From contig JAITUU010000003.1 in the NCBI GenBank assembly GCA_031286165.1, positions 16,253 to 80,252 on the forward strand: 64,000 nt of DNA. Direction: 5' to 3'. Under the pieces are notes generated by a model. That model saw only the letters and a program-made list of their open reading frames with translations, was not told the origin of the DNA and searched no databases. Below, piece by piece: positions 28,713 through 37,319 of this stretch (within the stretch, counting starts at the first letter, position 1; each line of letters begins with the position of its first letter). The stretch is from Bacteroidales bacterium (lineage in GTDB: Bacteria; Bacteroidota; Bacteroidia; Bacteroidales; UBA1715). A program made the position numbers and the translations under genes.

Positions 28713-30194
28713 ATGGAACACACACACACAAACCCCACAGCCATTGACCGAAATAGAATGTTTTCGGCAATAGATATAGGTACCACCAAAATAGTGGCAC
28801 TTACCGGCTACACCAATAGTGCAGGAAAAATTATAGTGCTGGGACACGGCATAGTGCAATCGAAGAATTTCAATATTAACAAAGAAACCGAAAATTTGTG
28901 CTCCGACACCATACGGCAATCAATTTGCGATGCGGTAGAAACTGCACGCCGCGAAGCCGGTTCGTTCTGCGAAAAAGTAGTGGTGGGCGTTGCCGGACGA
29001 TTTATGCGCAGTTATCAAAATCGCATAGAATTTACACGCACCATTCCTTACGAAAGCATTAGCAAAGAAGAATTGGAACGTCAGTGCGAGCAAAAAATCA
29101 ACGATTTGGCTCTACCGGGCGAAGAAATTTTAGATGTTCGCAAACTGCAATACTGCGTTGATGGACAGTTCTATGCCCAAGCACCCGTAGGACGCACCGG
29201 TTCGGTGGTATCGCTCAATGTAGGAATTATCAAAGTGAAATCGAACTTTTTGAATCAACTGCGTGCCGTTATAGAATCGTGCAATTTACAGGTGGAAGAA
29301 TTTATGTTTGAACCCTTAGCATCGGGTGCTGCGGTACTTTCCGAAAGCGACCGGCACAAAGGCTGCACTATTATAGACATTGGCGGCGGCACCACCGACA
29401 TGGCAATTTACGAAAACGGCAGCCTGCAATTTGCCGAAGTTATTGCCTTTGGCGGAAATTCCATTACCAACGATATTCGCCAAGAATGTATCAGCAAAAG
29501 CATAGACGGCGGCGCAATTAATTATGCTTCCGATGATTGGAAAGTAGCCGAAGCCTTGAAAGTGAAACACGGAAAGTGCATATATAATGAAAGTATAGAC
29601 AAACAGCAACTCACCATTACCTACGGCGAAGCACGCAAAACCGTTACCGTTTCTATTTGCGAAGTAGCGCGGGTTATTCACTGTCGCGTAAGCGAAATTC
29701 TTGATTCTATTCACAGTTTGATAGATTATTCCGGCTGCGTAAAAGCCGCCAAACGCGAAATTATACTCACCGGCGGTGGTTCAGAATTGAAAGATTTGGC
29801 GTTTCTGTGTGAGCAAAAATTACAATGCGCCGTGCGCGTGGCAGGTCCGCAAAATATTATATGTTCTTCGCACTTCGACTGCACACAGCCGCGCTATGCC
29901 ACTGTGGTAGGATTACTCATGCAAGCGGCAAAAATTCACGCACAGCACTATGTGGCACCCAAAATGGAAGAAAAAAAACTACCGGAATTGGAAGAACTAA
30001 TAGAAACACTCACACCCGTATCTTCCGCACCAAAAATAGAAGCAAAAGCGGTACAAACAAAACCTGAACCGAAAAAAGAAACAACCAAACGACCTTCTCT
30101 TTTCAGTAAAATGACTATCAAAATAGGGCAAACCGTAGGCGAATTTGCAGGAAATGTGTTTGCCGACACAAACGATGACAACGAAATAAAATAG
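28713..30194 (+). CDS. ftsA: FtsA-like protein, first copy (diverged)
   Basis: The protein has 493 residues with the actin-like fold of FtsA, which anchors FtsZ to the membrane. The nucleotide-binding motifs are kept: phosphate 1 AIDIGTTKIVALTGY, phosphate 2 IIDIGGGTTDMAIY and adenosine ILTGGGSELKDL. Compared with the second copy it is atypical between the phosphate-2 motif and the adenosine motif: where FtsA proteins have a conserved DIQEAC...AEQIKIGYA stretch this copy reads DIRQECISKSIDGGAINYASDDWKVAEALKV. The C-terminus is longer, basic (KPEPKKETTKRPSLFSKM) and ends in a possible amphipathic membrane helix (KMTIKIGQTVGEFAGNVFA). The two genes are 27 bp apart. One may have taken on a separate role. 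Confidence 0.85.
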   Translation: MEHTHTNPTAIDRNRMFSAIDIGTTKIVALTGYTNSAGKIIVLGHGIVQSKNFNINKETENLCSDTIRQSICDAVETARREAGSFCEKVVVGVAGRFMRSYQNRIEFTRTIPYESISKEELERQCEQKINDLALPGEEILDVRKLQYCVDGQFYAQAPVGRTGSVVSLNVGIIKVKSNFLNQLRAVIESCNLQVEEFMFEPLASGAAVLSESDRHKGCTIIDIGGGTTDMAIYENGSLQFAEVIAFGGNSITNDIRQECISKSIDGGAINYASDDWKVAEALKVKHGKCIYNESIDKQQLTITYGEARKTVTVSICEVARVIHCRVSEILDSIHSLIDYSGCVKAAKREIILTGGGSELKDLAFLCEQKLQCAVRVAGPQNIICSSHFDCTQPRYATVVGLLMQAAKIHAQHYVAPKMEEKKLPELEELIETLTPVSSAPKIEAKAVQTKPEPKKETTKRPSLFSKMTIKIGQTVGEFAGNVFADTNDDNEIK

Positions 30195-30221
30195 CAACGA
30201 AACACGAAATACAGTAAACGC

Positions 30222-31598
30222 ATGGAAACAATAGGAATAAACAATGCAGGCATAGACGAAAGCAAAACGTTTTCGGCTATCGACATAGGAACCACCAAAA
30301 TAGTGGCTCTTACCGGATACACCAACGAACGCGGTGAAATAGTAGTTTTGGGTTGTGGCAGCGTGCCTTCAAAAGGAGTTCGCCGTGGCAATGTAGAAAA
30401 TATTGAAACCGTAGTACAATCCATTAAAAATGCAGTGGACAAAGCACGCGAAGAAGCGGGTTTTTTCTGTAAAAAAGTAATGGTGGGAGTTGCCGGACAG
30501 CACATTCGCTCCACGCACAATAGGCACGGACACAATCGTGAAAATCACGAATTACCTATCAGTCAAAAAGAAATAGATGCCTTGTGCGATGAAAATCGAC
30601 ACGTCAATTTAGATATTGACGAAGAAATTATTCACATTATTCCGCAGGCGTACGTAATCGACTCCAAACACATTACCAATACCCCTGTGGGCGTTCCGGC
30701 ACGAAGAATTGAAGGTTACTATCACATAGTGATAGGAAAAACCGAACTCTTAAAATACATTCGCACCGCAATTACTCGTGTAGGGCTGGAATTACAAGAT
30801 TTCATGCTGGAACCGCTTGCTTCGGCAAAATCGGTTACAACTCCCGAAGAACGCGAACTCGGCTGCGTGGTGATAGACATAGGCGGCGGCACCACCGATA
30901 TTGCTATTTTCCACGAAAATGCCATAAAATTCACCGAAGTCATTCCTTTTGGCGGTAATGTAATTACAAGCGACATACAAGAAGCCTGCAAAGTGCTCTT
31001 TGAAGAAGCCGAACAAATCAAAATAGGCTACGCTCGCTGTATTAAAGATGCCGCATCGAACGACACTTTGCGCTTTCCCGGATTGAACGGCGGAAACCCT
31101 CGCGAAGTGAGTTTTAAAACCCTTGCCGGAGTTACCCAATGCCGCATGGAAGAAATTATTGATGCCGCACTCTACGTAATTAATTCTTCGGGATACAGTA
31201 AATGCCTGAATGCCGGCATTATAGTAACCGGCGGCGGTGCCGAATTGAAAGATTTACCACAATTACTCACCTTCAAAATGCGCCACGAAACCCGCATAGG
31301 AAAACCGCGCCACGCAGTGCGCTACACTCGCCCCGATTTATTTAACTACCCGCACTTTGCTACCGCCGTGGGGCTACTCATGTATGCCGCAGAAGAACAT
31401 AAAAAACAATATCGAAATAGTCCTCTTTCTACCGAACACGCTCTCAACGAACCAGTGGAAACCCACAACGAAACCTACATAGACGAAAAAAACAAAGCAG
31501 GAATTAAAATCAGTAACTTCTTCAAAAAAATTATAGGAAGCAAAAATTACGATGAAGAATACGCAAAACACGATACTCGCATAGCAGTAACAGAATAA
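30222..31598 (+). CDS. ftsA: Cell division protein FtsA (canonical copy)
   Basis: The protein has 458 residues. Motifs are AIDIGTTKIVALTGY, VIDIGGGTTDIAIF and IVTGGGAELKDL. It also has SKGVRRGNVENIE and a 1C subdomain (HNRHGHNREN...LDIDEEIIHIIPQAYVID) with the form expected in FtsA. The C-terminus has a likely amphipathic membrane-targeting helix (GIKISNFFKKIIGS) followed by a short acidic tail. FtsA tethers FtsZ filaments at midcell. The N-terminal 20 residues are almost the same as in the preceding gene (MFSAIDIG / TFSAIDIG), indicating duplication, and the second copy is closer to the family norm. Confidence 0.93.
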   Translation: METIGINNAGIDESKTFSAIDIGTTKIVALTGYTNERGEIVVLGCGSVPSKGVRRGNVENIETVVQSIKNAVDKAREEAGFFCKKVMVGVAGQHIRSTHNRHGHNRENHELPISQKEIDALCDENRHVNLDIDEEIIHIIPQAYVIDSKHITNTPVGVPARRIEGYYHIVIGKTELLKYIRTAITRVGLELQDFMLEPLASAKSVTTPEERELGCVVIDIGGGTTDIAIFHENAIKFTEVIPFGGNVITSDIQEACKVLFEEAEQIKIGYARCIKDAASNDTLRFPGLNGGNPREVSFKTLAGVTQCRMEEIIDAALYVINSSGYSKCLNAGIIVTGGGAELKDLPQLLTFKMRHETRIGKPRHAVRYTRPDLFNYPHFATAVGLLMYAAEEHKKQYRNSPLSTEHALNEPVETHNETYIDEKNKAGIKISNFFKKIIGSKNYDEEYAKHDTRIAVTE

Positions 31599-31600
31599 TT

Positions 31601-31659
31601 GAAAACTGAGAATCGGGAACTGAAAACAAACTTGCCGACTTACAAACTTTTAAACTTAG
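31601..31659 (+). repeat. Heptad then octad array before ftsZ
   Basis: Four 7-mers (GAAAACT, GAGAATC, GGGAACT, GAAAACA; 31601-31628) run into four 8-mers (AAACTTGC, CGACTTAC, AAACTTTT, AAACTTAG; 31628-31659, sharing one base). The array fills the whole ftsA-ftsZ spacer and ends 3 bp before the ftsZ ATG. Confidence 0.6.
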
Positions 31660-31662
31660 ATT

Positions 31663-33183
31663 ATGAACGAAGAATTATTGAATTTTACCTTGCCCGAAAA
31701 AGAAGAAACATTTATCAAGGTTATAGGTGTTGGGGGCGGCGGCGGCAATGCCGTGAATTACATGTACAATCAAGGCATACACAATGTGGATTTCATAGTG
31801 TGCAATACCGATGTGCAGGATTTCAAAAAAAGTCCGGTGGCAACTAAAATTGCACTCGGCGGCGAACTCACCGGCGGACACGGAGCAGGCAGCGATGCCG
31901 AAATTGGCGAACGCGCCGCTCGCGAAAGCACCAACGCCATTCGTGAACTATTGGAAGACGGCACTCGCATGGTATTCATTACCGCCGGCATGGGCGGTGG
32001 CACCGGCACCGGTGCCGCACCGGTAGTTGCCGAAATTGCCAAAGATATGAACATACTCACCGTAGGTGTGGTTACACTCCCCTTCCGATTTGAGGGAAAT
32101 CGCCGTTTGGAACAAGCAATTAAAGGCATAGAAACCCTCAGTGCCCACGTTGATTCACTGCTCATTATCAATAATAATTCTCTGAGCGAAATGTATGGCA
32201 ATCTCAAAATGAGCGAAGCATTCAGCAAAGCCGATTCTATTTTAACCACCGCAGTAAAAGGTACGGTGGAAATTATGACCAAACCGGGACAGCAAAATGT
32301 GGATTTCAACGATGTGCGAAAAGTGCTCAAAGATAGCGGTGTAGCACTCATGACTACCGGCATTGCTTCGGGCGAAGACCGCGCCTACCAAGCCGTGAGC
32401 CAAGCCTTAGACAATCCTTTGCTCAATAAAGCCGATATTCGCGGTGCAAAAAATGCCTTAGTAAACATTAGTTACGGCGCGGGAGAAAACGAAATCACAC
32501 TCGATGAGGCTACGCTTATCAATGAATTTGTGCAAGAAAAAGCAGGTGCCGATGTGGATTTGAAATTCGGTTCGGTGATTGATGAAAATTTAAACAACGA
32601 AATCAAAGTAACGCTCATAGCCACCGGATTCGATGTGAGAGATATTCCCGATTTCAAAAATCTGAAAGTAAAACCCTCTTCTCCCTCCGGTAATCCGCAA
32701 AACACCGAAGCCGAAAATATTGTGATAGATTTTGTGAGCAGCGTGCGCGATAAAGAAGATTTGAGCGAATATCACACGCCGCCAAGTCAGCGAAAACCTA
32801 TTGAGTACAATCCGCAGGCACACACTGCTGCGCAAACACAAGAAAAAACAACCGCTGCAAACACCGAACCAATTACCATTACCCTGCTCAATACCGACAA
32901 TCAATTTGCTGCCAAAGCAGCGCAGGCGCAAGCGCACAATGCTGCGCCGCAAACCTTCGATTACGGTGCTGTGCGCGGCGGCGACATTAGCGCGTGGGAA
33001 AATCAACCGGCATATTTACGAAAAAATCAAAGCGTGCCACCGGTGCAAGAAGTAGCGCAACCTTACAACGAAATGCAAGTGGTAAACCCCGCACAATCCA
33101 CTGTTTCTCGATTTTCACTAAGCGAAACTGCCGATGGTATTTATTTAGAAAAAAACAAATATATTCACCGCAACGTAGATTAA
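31663..33183 (+). CDS. ftsZ: Cell division GTPase FtsZ
   Basis: The protein has 506 residues. FtsZ polymerises into the division ring. The GTPase domain has IGVGGGGGNAVNYM, the signature GMGGGTGTGAAPVVAE, the T5-T6 region and the T7 loop NVDFNDVRKVL. After about residue 330 comes a long Gln/Ala-rich linker, more variable than the core, and then a C-terminal peptide (DGIYLEKNKYIHRNVD) that would contact FtsA. The linker is what makes it longer than the E. coli protein and is common in Bacteroidetes. It closes the classical dcw cluster. Confidence 0.97.
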   Translation: MNEELLNFTLPEKEETFIKVIGVGGGGGNAVNYMYNQGIHNVDFIVCNTDVQDFKKSPVATKIALGGELTGGHGAGSDAEIGERAARESTNAIRELLEDGTRMVFITAGMGGGTGTGAAPVVAEIAKDMNILTVGVVTLPFRFEGNRRLEQAIKGIETLSAHVDSLLIINNNSLSEMYGNLKMSEAFSKADSILTTAVKGTVEIMTKPGQQNVDFNDVRKVLKDSGVALMTTGIASGEDRAYQAVSQALDNPLLNKADIRGAKNALVNISYGAGENEITLDEATLINEFVQEKAGADVDLKFGSVIDENLNNEIKVTLIATGFDVRDIPDFKNLKVKPSSPSGNPQNTEAENIVIDFVSSVRDKEDLSEYHTPPSQRKPIEYNPQAHTAAQTQEKTTAANTEPITITLLNTDNQFAAKAAQAQAHNAAPQTFDYGAVRGGDISAWENQPAYLRKNQSVPPVQEVAQPYNEMQVVNPAQSTVSRFSLSETADGIYLEKNKYIHRNVD

Positions 33184-33224
33184 AATTTGAAAAATTGCGT
33201 TATCAATGTTTCAATTAAATTATC

Positions 33225-33232
33225 TATTTTTG
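33225..33232 (+). promoter_or_regulatory. -7 element directly before dxs
   Basis: TATTTTTG matches TAnnTTTG and ends 4 bp before the dxs ATG. If used, the transcript would start at or within a few bases of the start codon, that is, be leaderless. Confidence 0.45.
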
Positions 33233-33236
33233 CAGA

Positions 33237-35123
33237 ATGAAATTACTTGATGCTATACAAATTCCCGATGATGTACGCAAACTGAGCATAGAACAACTTG
33301 CTCAACTCTGCAAAGAATTGCGCGAATTTATTATAGACGAAAGTAGTCGCAATCCGGGTCATTTTGGCGCAAGTTTGGGCACGGTGGAACTCACCGTAGC
33401 ACTGCACTACGCCCTCAATACTCCTCACGACCGCATAGTGTGGGACGTAGGGCATCAAGCCTACGCGCACAAAATTATTACCGGGCGCAAAGAGCAATTT
33501 CACTCCAATCGCACTTTTGGCGGCATTTCGGGCTTTCCCAATCCTGCCGAAAGCGAATACGATTCCTTTATTGCCGGACACTCCTCCACCTCTATTTCCG
33601 CTGCGCTCGGCATGGCTATTGCCGCTCAGCAGCAAGGCGTGGAGCGACACATTGTAGCCGTTATCGGCGATGGTTCCATGACCGGCGGCATGGCATTTGA
33701 AGCCCTCAATCATGCGGGATTTGCCAATGCCAATATTCTGGTAATTCTCAACGACAACAATATGGCGATTGATGCCGGTGTAGGTGCGCTCAATCAATAT
33801 TTACTCGATATTTCCACTTCGCGAATGTATAATACCCTTAAAAATACTACATGGAATTTTTTGGAGCGAGTAAGTAATTTTGGTGTAAACATTAAAAAAA
33901 TGGCGCAAAAAACCGGCAACGCTTTCAAGTCGATGCTTTTGAAAGAAAGCAATCTTTTTGAAGCCTTCAATTTCCGCTATTTCGGACCGGTGGACGGGCA
34001 CAATGTGTTTCAACTTGTGCGCACTATTCAAGATTTGCAGCAAATTCCCGGACCAAAACTGCTCCATATAAAAACCCAGAAAGGAAAAGGATTTAAACCC
34101 GCCGAAGAAAAACAAACCGAGTGGCACGCACCGCGAAAATTCAACAAACACACCGGCGAAATGATTTCTGCTCCCGATGCTCGCCTCACACCACCTAAAT
34201 ATCAAAAAGTATTTGGCGAAACATTGCTGGAATTAGCCGCCTTAGATGAGCGCGTAGTAGGCGTTACGCCGGCTATGGCTTCCGGTTGTTCCATGAATAT
34301 TCTCATGAACGCCATGCCACACCGCGCTTTCGATGTGGGCATAGCCGAGCAGCACGCCGTAACCTTTGCCGCAGGCATGGCAAAAGACGGACTTCTGCCT
34401 TTTTGCAATATTTATTCGAGTTTTATGCAGCGAGCCTACGACCAAGTAATTCACGATGTGGCACTGCAACAATTGCCCGTAATCTTTTGTTTAGACCGCG
34501 CCGGACTTGTGGGTGCCGATGGTGCCACGCATCACGGAATGTTCGACATTGCCTTCATGCGTGCCATTCCCCACCTGATAGTGGCATCGCCCCTGCACGA
34601 AATAGAACTGCGCAACCTCCTTTACACCGCATATAAAGCCGAAAAACCCTTTGTAATTCGCTATCCGCGCGGTGGTGGGCAATTTGTGGATTGGAAACTT
34701 CCTATGGAAGAATTGGAAATCGGTAAAGGAATGTGCATTCGCGAAGGAAACGACATAGCCATACTCGCTTTTGGACCACTCGGCTACCGCGCCCACACCG
34801 TAGCCGAAACGGTGGCAAAAACTCACAATATCAGCGTTGCCGTGTATAATATGCGCTTTGTAAAACCACTTGATACAGAACTATTGAACAACATTTTTGC
34901 AAAATTCTCTGCTATTATTACCATCGAAGACGGTGTAAAAACCGGCGGTTTCGGTTCGGCTATTGAAGAATATGCGCAACAGCAACGCGCACAAGTTGCC
35001 ATTACCGTGTGCGGACTTCCCGATGAATTTATTCCTCACGGCACGCAAAACGAACTTCACGCACTGTGCGGGCTGAACGAAGAAGGAATTACCCAAACTA
35101 TTCTGCAAAACGCAAAGAAATAG
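33237..35123 (+). CDS. dxs: 1-deoxy-D-xylulose-5-phosphate synthase Dxs
   Basis: The protein has 628 residues. This thiamine-diphosphate enzyme condenses pyruvate and glyceraldehyde-3-phosphate, the first step of the MEP isoprenoid pathway. It has RNPGHFGASLGTVELTVALHY, the ThDP/Mg motif GDGSMTGGMAFEALNHAG, GPVDGHNV, the transketolase pyrimidine domain with DVGIAEQHAVTFAAGMA and DRAGLVGADGATHHG, and the C-terminal domain with IEDGVKTGGFGSAI. Undecaprenyl phosphate, the carrier used by MraY, is a downstream product, so its position after ftsZ is sensible. IspH, the last step of the pathway, is at 40183-41079. Confidence 0.97.
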   Translation: MKLLDAIQIPDDVRKLSIEQLAQLCKELREFIIDESSRNPGHFGASLGTVELTVALHYALNTPHDRIVWDVGHQAYAHKIITGRKEQFHSNRTFGGISGFPNPAESEYDSFIAGHSSTSISAALGMAIAAQQQGVERHIVAVIGDGSMTGGMAFEALNHAGFANANILVILNDNNMAIDAGVGALNQYLLDISTSRMYNTLKNTTWNFLERVSNFGVNIKKMAQKTGNAFKSMLLKESNLFEAFNFRYFGPVDGHNVFQLVRTIQDLQQIPGPKLLHIKTQKGKGFKPAEEKQTEWHAPRKFNKHTGEMISAPDARLTPPKYQKVFGETLLELAALDERVVGVTPAMASGCSMNILMNAMPHRAFDVGIAEQHAVTFAAGMAKDGLLPFCNIYSSFMQRAYDQVIHDVALQQLPVIFCLDRAGLVGADGATHHGMFDIAFMRAIPHLIVASPLHEIELRNLLYTAYKAEKPFVIRYPRGGGQFVDWKLPMEELEIGKGMCIREGNDIAILAFGPLGYRAHTVAETVAKTHNISVAVYNMRFVKPLDTELLNNIFAKFSAIITIEDGVKTGGFGSAIEEYAQQQRAQVAITVCGLPDEFIPHGTQNELHALCGLNEEGITQTILQNAKK

Positions 35124-35133
35124 GCACAAAAAA

Positions 35134-35162
35134 AATGTTTTGCCGAAAATCGACAAAACATT
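35134..35162. terminator. Bidirectional terminator between dxs and the alcohol dehydrogenase
   Basis: A 9-bp perfect stem, AATGTTTTG with CAAAACATT, around an 11-nt loop. A-rich sequence lies before it and T-rich sequence after it, so it can serve both convergent genes. Confidence 0.75.
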
Positions 35163-35188
35163 CTTCTCTTTATATTGAACATGTGGGT

Positions 35189-36349
35189 TTACAATCTATT
35201 GGCAAGGATTTTTTCAACTACTTCGGGAGTAATATCGCCGGCTTCGCCGAAATGCACCACACCGCGAGCAGCCAATCGTTGCGCAACTTTTTCGCAGGTA
35301 TCTTTTTTCAAATCATAGGCACTCAATCGAGTGGGCACGCCGAGTGATTCAAAAAACTCAACCGTTTTTGCTATCGTTGCATCTATTCGTTCGTCTTTAC
35401 TTCCTTTGCTAATTCCCCAAATTCGTTCGCCGTATTGCAGTATTTTATCGCCTTTCACTGTGCGGCGCACGTTCATATTGCCGGGAAGCACCATTGCAAG
35501 CGTGCGTGCGTGGTCTATTCCGTAGAGCGCGGTTAATTCATGCCCAATTACGTGAGTACTCCAATCCTCAATGGCTCCGCGCGAAATAATACCGTTGAGA
35601 GCCATCGTTGCGCTCCACATAAAATTCGCCATAGCATCGTAGTTTTGGTGTTCGTTCATTACCACCGGCGCAGAATCTATCAACACGCGGAGTACTCCCT
35701 CTGCCCACAAATCTTGCAGCGGTGTATTGTTCGGAATGGTTAAATATTGCTCCATTACGTGCACAAAAGCATCTACTATACCATTTGCTATTTGTCTATC
35801 GGGAAGCGAGAAACACACTTCGGGGTCTAAAATCGAGAATTTCGGCATTACAAAAGGACTTCCAAAACTCAATTTTTCGTGAGTACTTTTTCGTGAAACC
35901 ACAGAATTTCCGTTCATTTCGCTGCCTGTGGCAGGAAGGGTGAGCACGCAACCAAGCGGCATTGCTTGTTTTACTTCCACTGTTCCTTGCAAAATTCCCC
36001 ATGGTTCCACACCTTCCGGCAAACATAGTGCCGCAGCCAAAAATTTAGTTCCGTCTATTACCGAACCACCGCCCACAGGCAGCAAAAAAGTAATACCTTC
36101 GCGTTTTGCAATTTCATACGCTTCCATCATAGTTTCGTAACTCGGATTAGGTTCTATTCCGCTAAATTCTATGTAATCGAAGCCTTTGAGAGCCTTTGCA
36201 ACTTGCTCATATACACCATTGCGTTTGATACTACCTCCTCCATAGAGAAACAGAATTTTTGCGTCTTGCGGAAGATGTTTTGAAAGTTCTGCAATAGTAT
36301 TTTTTCCAAAAATAATAGATACGGGATTGTAAAAATTAAAATTGTTCAT
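35189..36349 (-). CDS. Iron-containing alcohol dehydrogenase (YqhD/BDH type)
   Basis: The protein has 386 residues, a group III metal-dependent alcohol dehydrogenase. It likely reduces aldehydes with NAD(P)H in the cytoplasm. The start FNFYNPVSIIFGKNTI and the nucleotide-binding stretch FLYGGGSIKRNGVYEQV are characteristic of YqhD/butanol dehydrogenases, as are LPVGGGSVIDGTKF and LPATGSEMN. Metal ligands are recognisable in GIVDAFVHVMEQYL (Asp, His) and in HVIGHELTALYGIDHARTLA (two His). Substrate range cannot be read from the sequence. It has its own spacer upstream and the terminator at 35134-35162 downstream. Confidence 0.93.
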   Translation of the reverse strand: MNNFNFYNPVSIIFGKNTIAELSKHLPQDAKILFLYGGGSIKRNGVYEQVAKALKGFDYIEFSGIEPNPSYETMMEAYEIAKREGITFLLPVGGGSVIDGTKFLAAALCLPEGVEPWGILQGTVEVKQAMPLGCVLTLPATGSEMNGNSVVSRKSTHEKLSFGSPFVMPKFSILDPEVCFSLPDRQIANGIVDAFVHVMEQYLTIPNNTPLQDLWAEGVLRVLIDSAPVVMNEHQNYDAMANFMWSATMALNGIISRGAIEDWSTHVIGHELTALYGIDHARTLAMVLPGNMNVRRTVKGDKILQYGERIWGISKGSKDERIDATIAKTVEFFESLGVPTRLSAYDLKKDTCEKVAQRLAARGVVHFGEAGDITPEVVEKILANRL

Positions 36350-36448
36350 GGCAGTAATTTTTTTATAGTTAATAATTTATTTCGGCTCTGCTCGCAGAGA
36401 AATATGTTGCGAAAATATAACAATTTTGCATAGTTTTCTTTTTTTCGT

Positions 36449-36487
36449 TATGAAAAAACTCATACGTGCATTATGAGTTTTTTCATA
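36449..36487. terminator. AT-rich hairpin downstream of the phosphosulfolactate synthase gene
   Basis: A 15-bp perfect stem (TATGAAAAAACTCAT with ATGAGTTTTTTCATA) around a 9-nt loop, about 65 bp past the stop of the minus-strand gene at 36552. The stem contains the A and T runs of an intrinsic terminator. Confidence 0.65.
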
Positions 36488-36551
36488 GTTTATATGCTGT
36501 TTTTTTCAAGAAACTTATACTCTGCGAGTTGTGTTTTTTCGCGCCGAAAAA

Positions 36552-37319
36552 TTATTTTGTGGGCAAGTGATGAAAAAATGTATCGCCGCGCAAACCCATA
36601 CGAAGTGCTTCCAATGCTATAATTTCGTTGGTGGCTATATTTCCCACATTCACATCGCTGCCAAAAAGATGTATAAACAGCACTTGTTGGGTTTTGAGCG
36701 GAGCCTCCCACATAATTTTTTCAATGGGCACATTGGCACCAATAAAATTGATGAGTTCCATATTGGGCGAGCCATCACGATTGAAAATACCGATGGTGCC
36801 GCTTTCGCGTGCTTCGGTAATTACTTTCACCGAACCGGCTGCGAGTTCTGCCTGCATTTGTTCTATCCATTCTTGCGGAGTGTAGTGCACACTCACGTCT
36901 TTGGACCCCACTTCGGAAATCACCGTAAAATTTTTCTTCAATTCTTTTATGTATTCAAGTTTCTGCGCGTGTTCCATATCAATAGTGCCATCGCTCACTT
37001 CGGCAACTTCTATGCGGTATTTTTCCAAAAACTGCTGATATTCTTTGAACATATTGCGAGCAATAAAGAGTTCAAAAAGCGTTCCGCCAAAGTAAGGAAC
37101 AATGTTTGCCGCTTTATAAATGCGGATTTTTTCTTCCAAATTGGGAGTAATGAGCGAAGTGCCAAAGCCTATTTTCATAAAATCGACATATTCGGCACTA
37201 TCGGCAGCAATTCCTTGTGCTTCTAAGGACGTTAAACCTTTGTCGATAACCATAGTGAGTGCCTTTTGGCGCGGTTTTTCTTCGCGTTTGGGCACGAAGG
37301 GTAATTCAAAATTTAGCAT
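36552..37319 (-). CDS. comA: Phosphosulfolactate synthase (ComA family)
   Basis: The protein has 255 residues. The family joins sulfite to phosphoenolpyruvate to give (2R)-phospho-3-sulfolactate, known from coenzyme M synthesis in methanogens and from sulfolactate formation in some bacteria. Visible family segments are a TIM-barrel start GLTSLEAQGI...YVDFMKIGFGTS, YFGGTLFELF, VEVSDGTI-like AEVSDGTIDM, EVGSKD, ITEARESGTIGIFN and IMWEAPLKTQQVLFI. Its start overlaps the TPR gene by 14 bp. The other genes for coenzyme M are not in the window and would not be expected in Bacteroidetes; sulfolactate or a sulfonolipid precursor are alternatives, both inferred. Confidence 0.85.
   Translation of the reverse strand: MLNFELPFVPKREEKPRQKALTMVIDKGLTSLEAQGIAADSAEYVDFMKIGFGTSLITPNLEEKIRIYKAANIVPYFGGTLFELFIARNMFKEYQQFLEKYRIEVAEVSDGTIDMEHAQKLEYIKELKKNFTVISEVGSKDVSVHYTPQEWIEQMQAELAAGSVKVITEARESGTIGIFNRDGSPNMELINFIGANVPIEKIMWEAPLKTQQVLFIHLFGSDVNVGNIATNEIIALEALRMGLRGDTFFHHLPTK

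Noticed and set aside
28713..30194. First ftsA copy as a pseudogene
   Set aside because: The frame is intact, all nucleotide-binding motifs are kept and the spacing to neighbours is normal.
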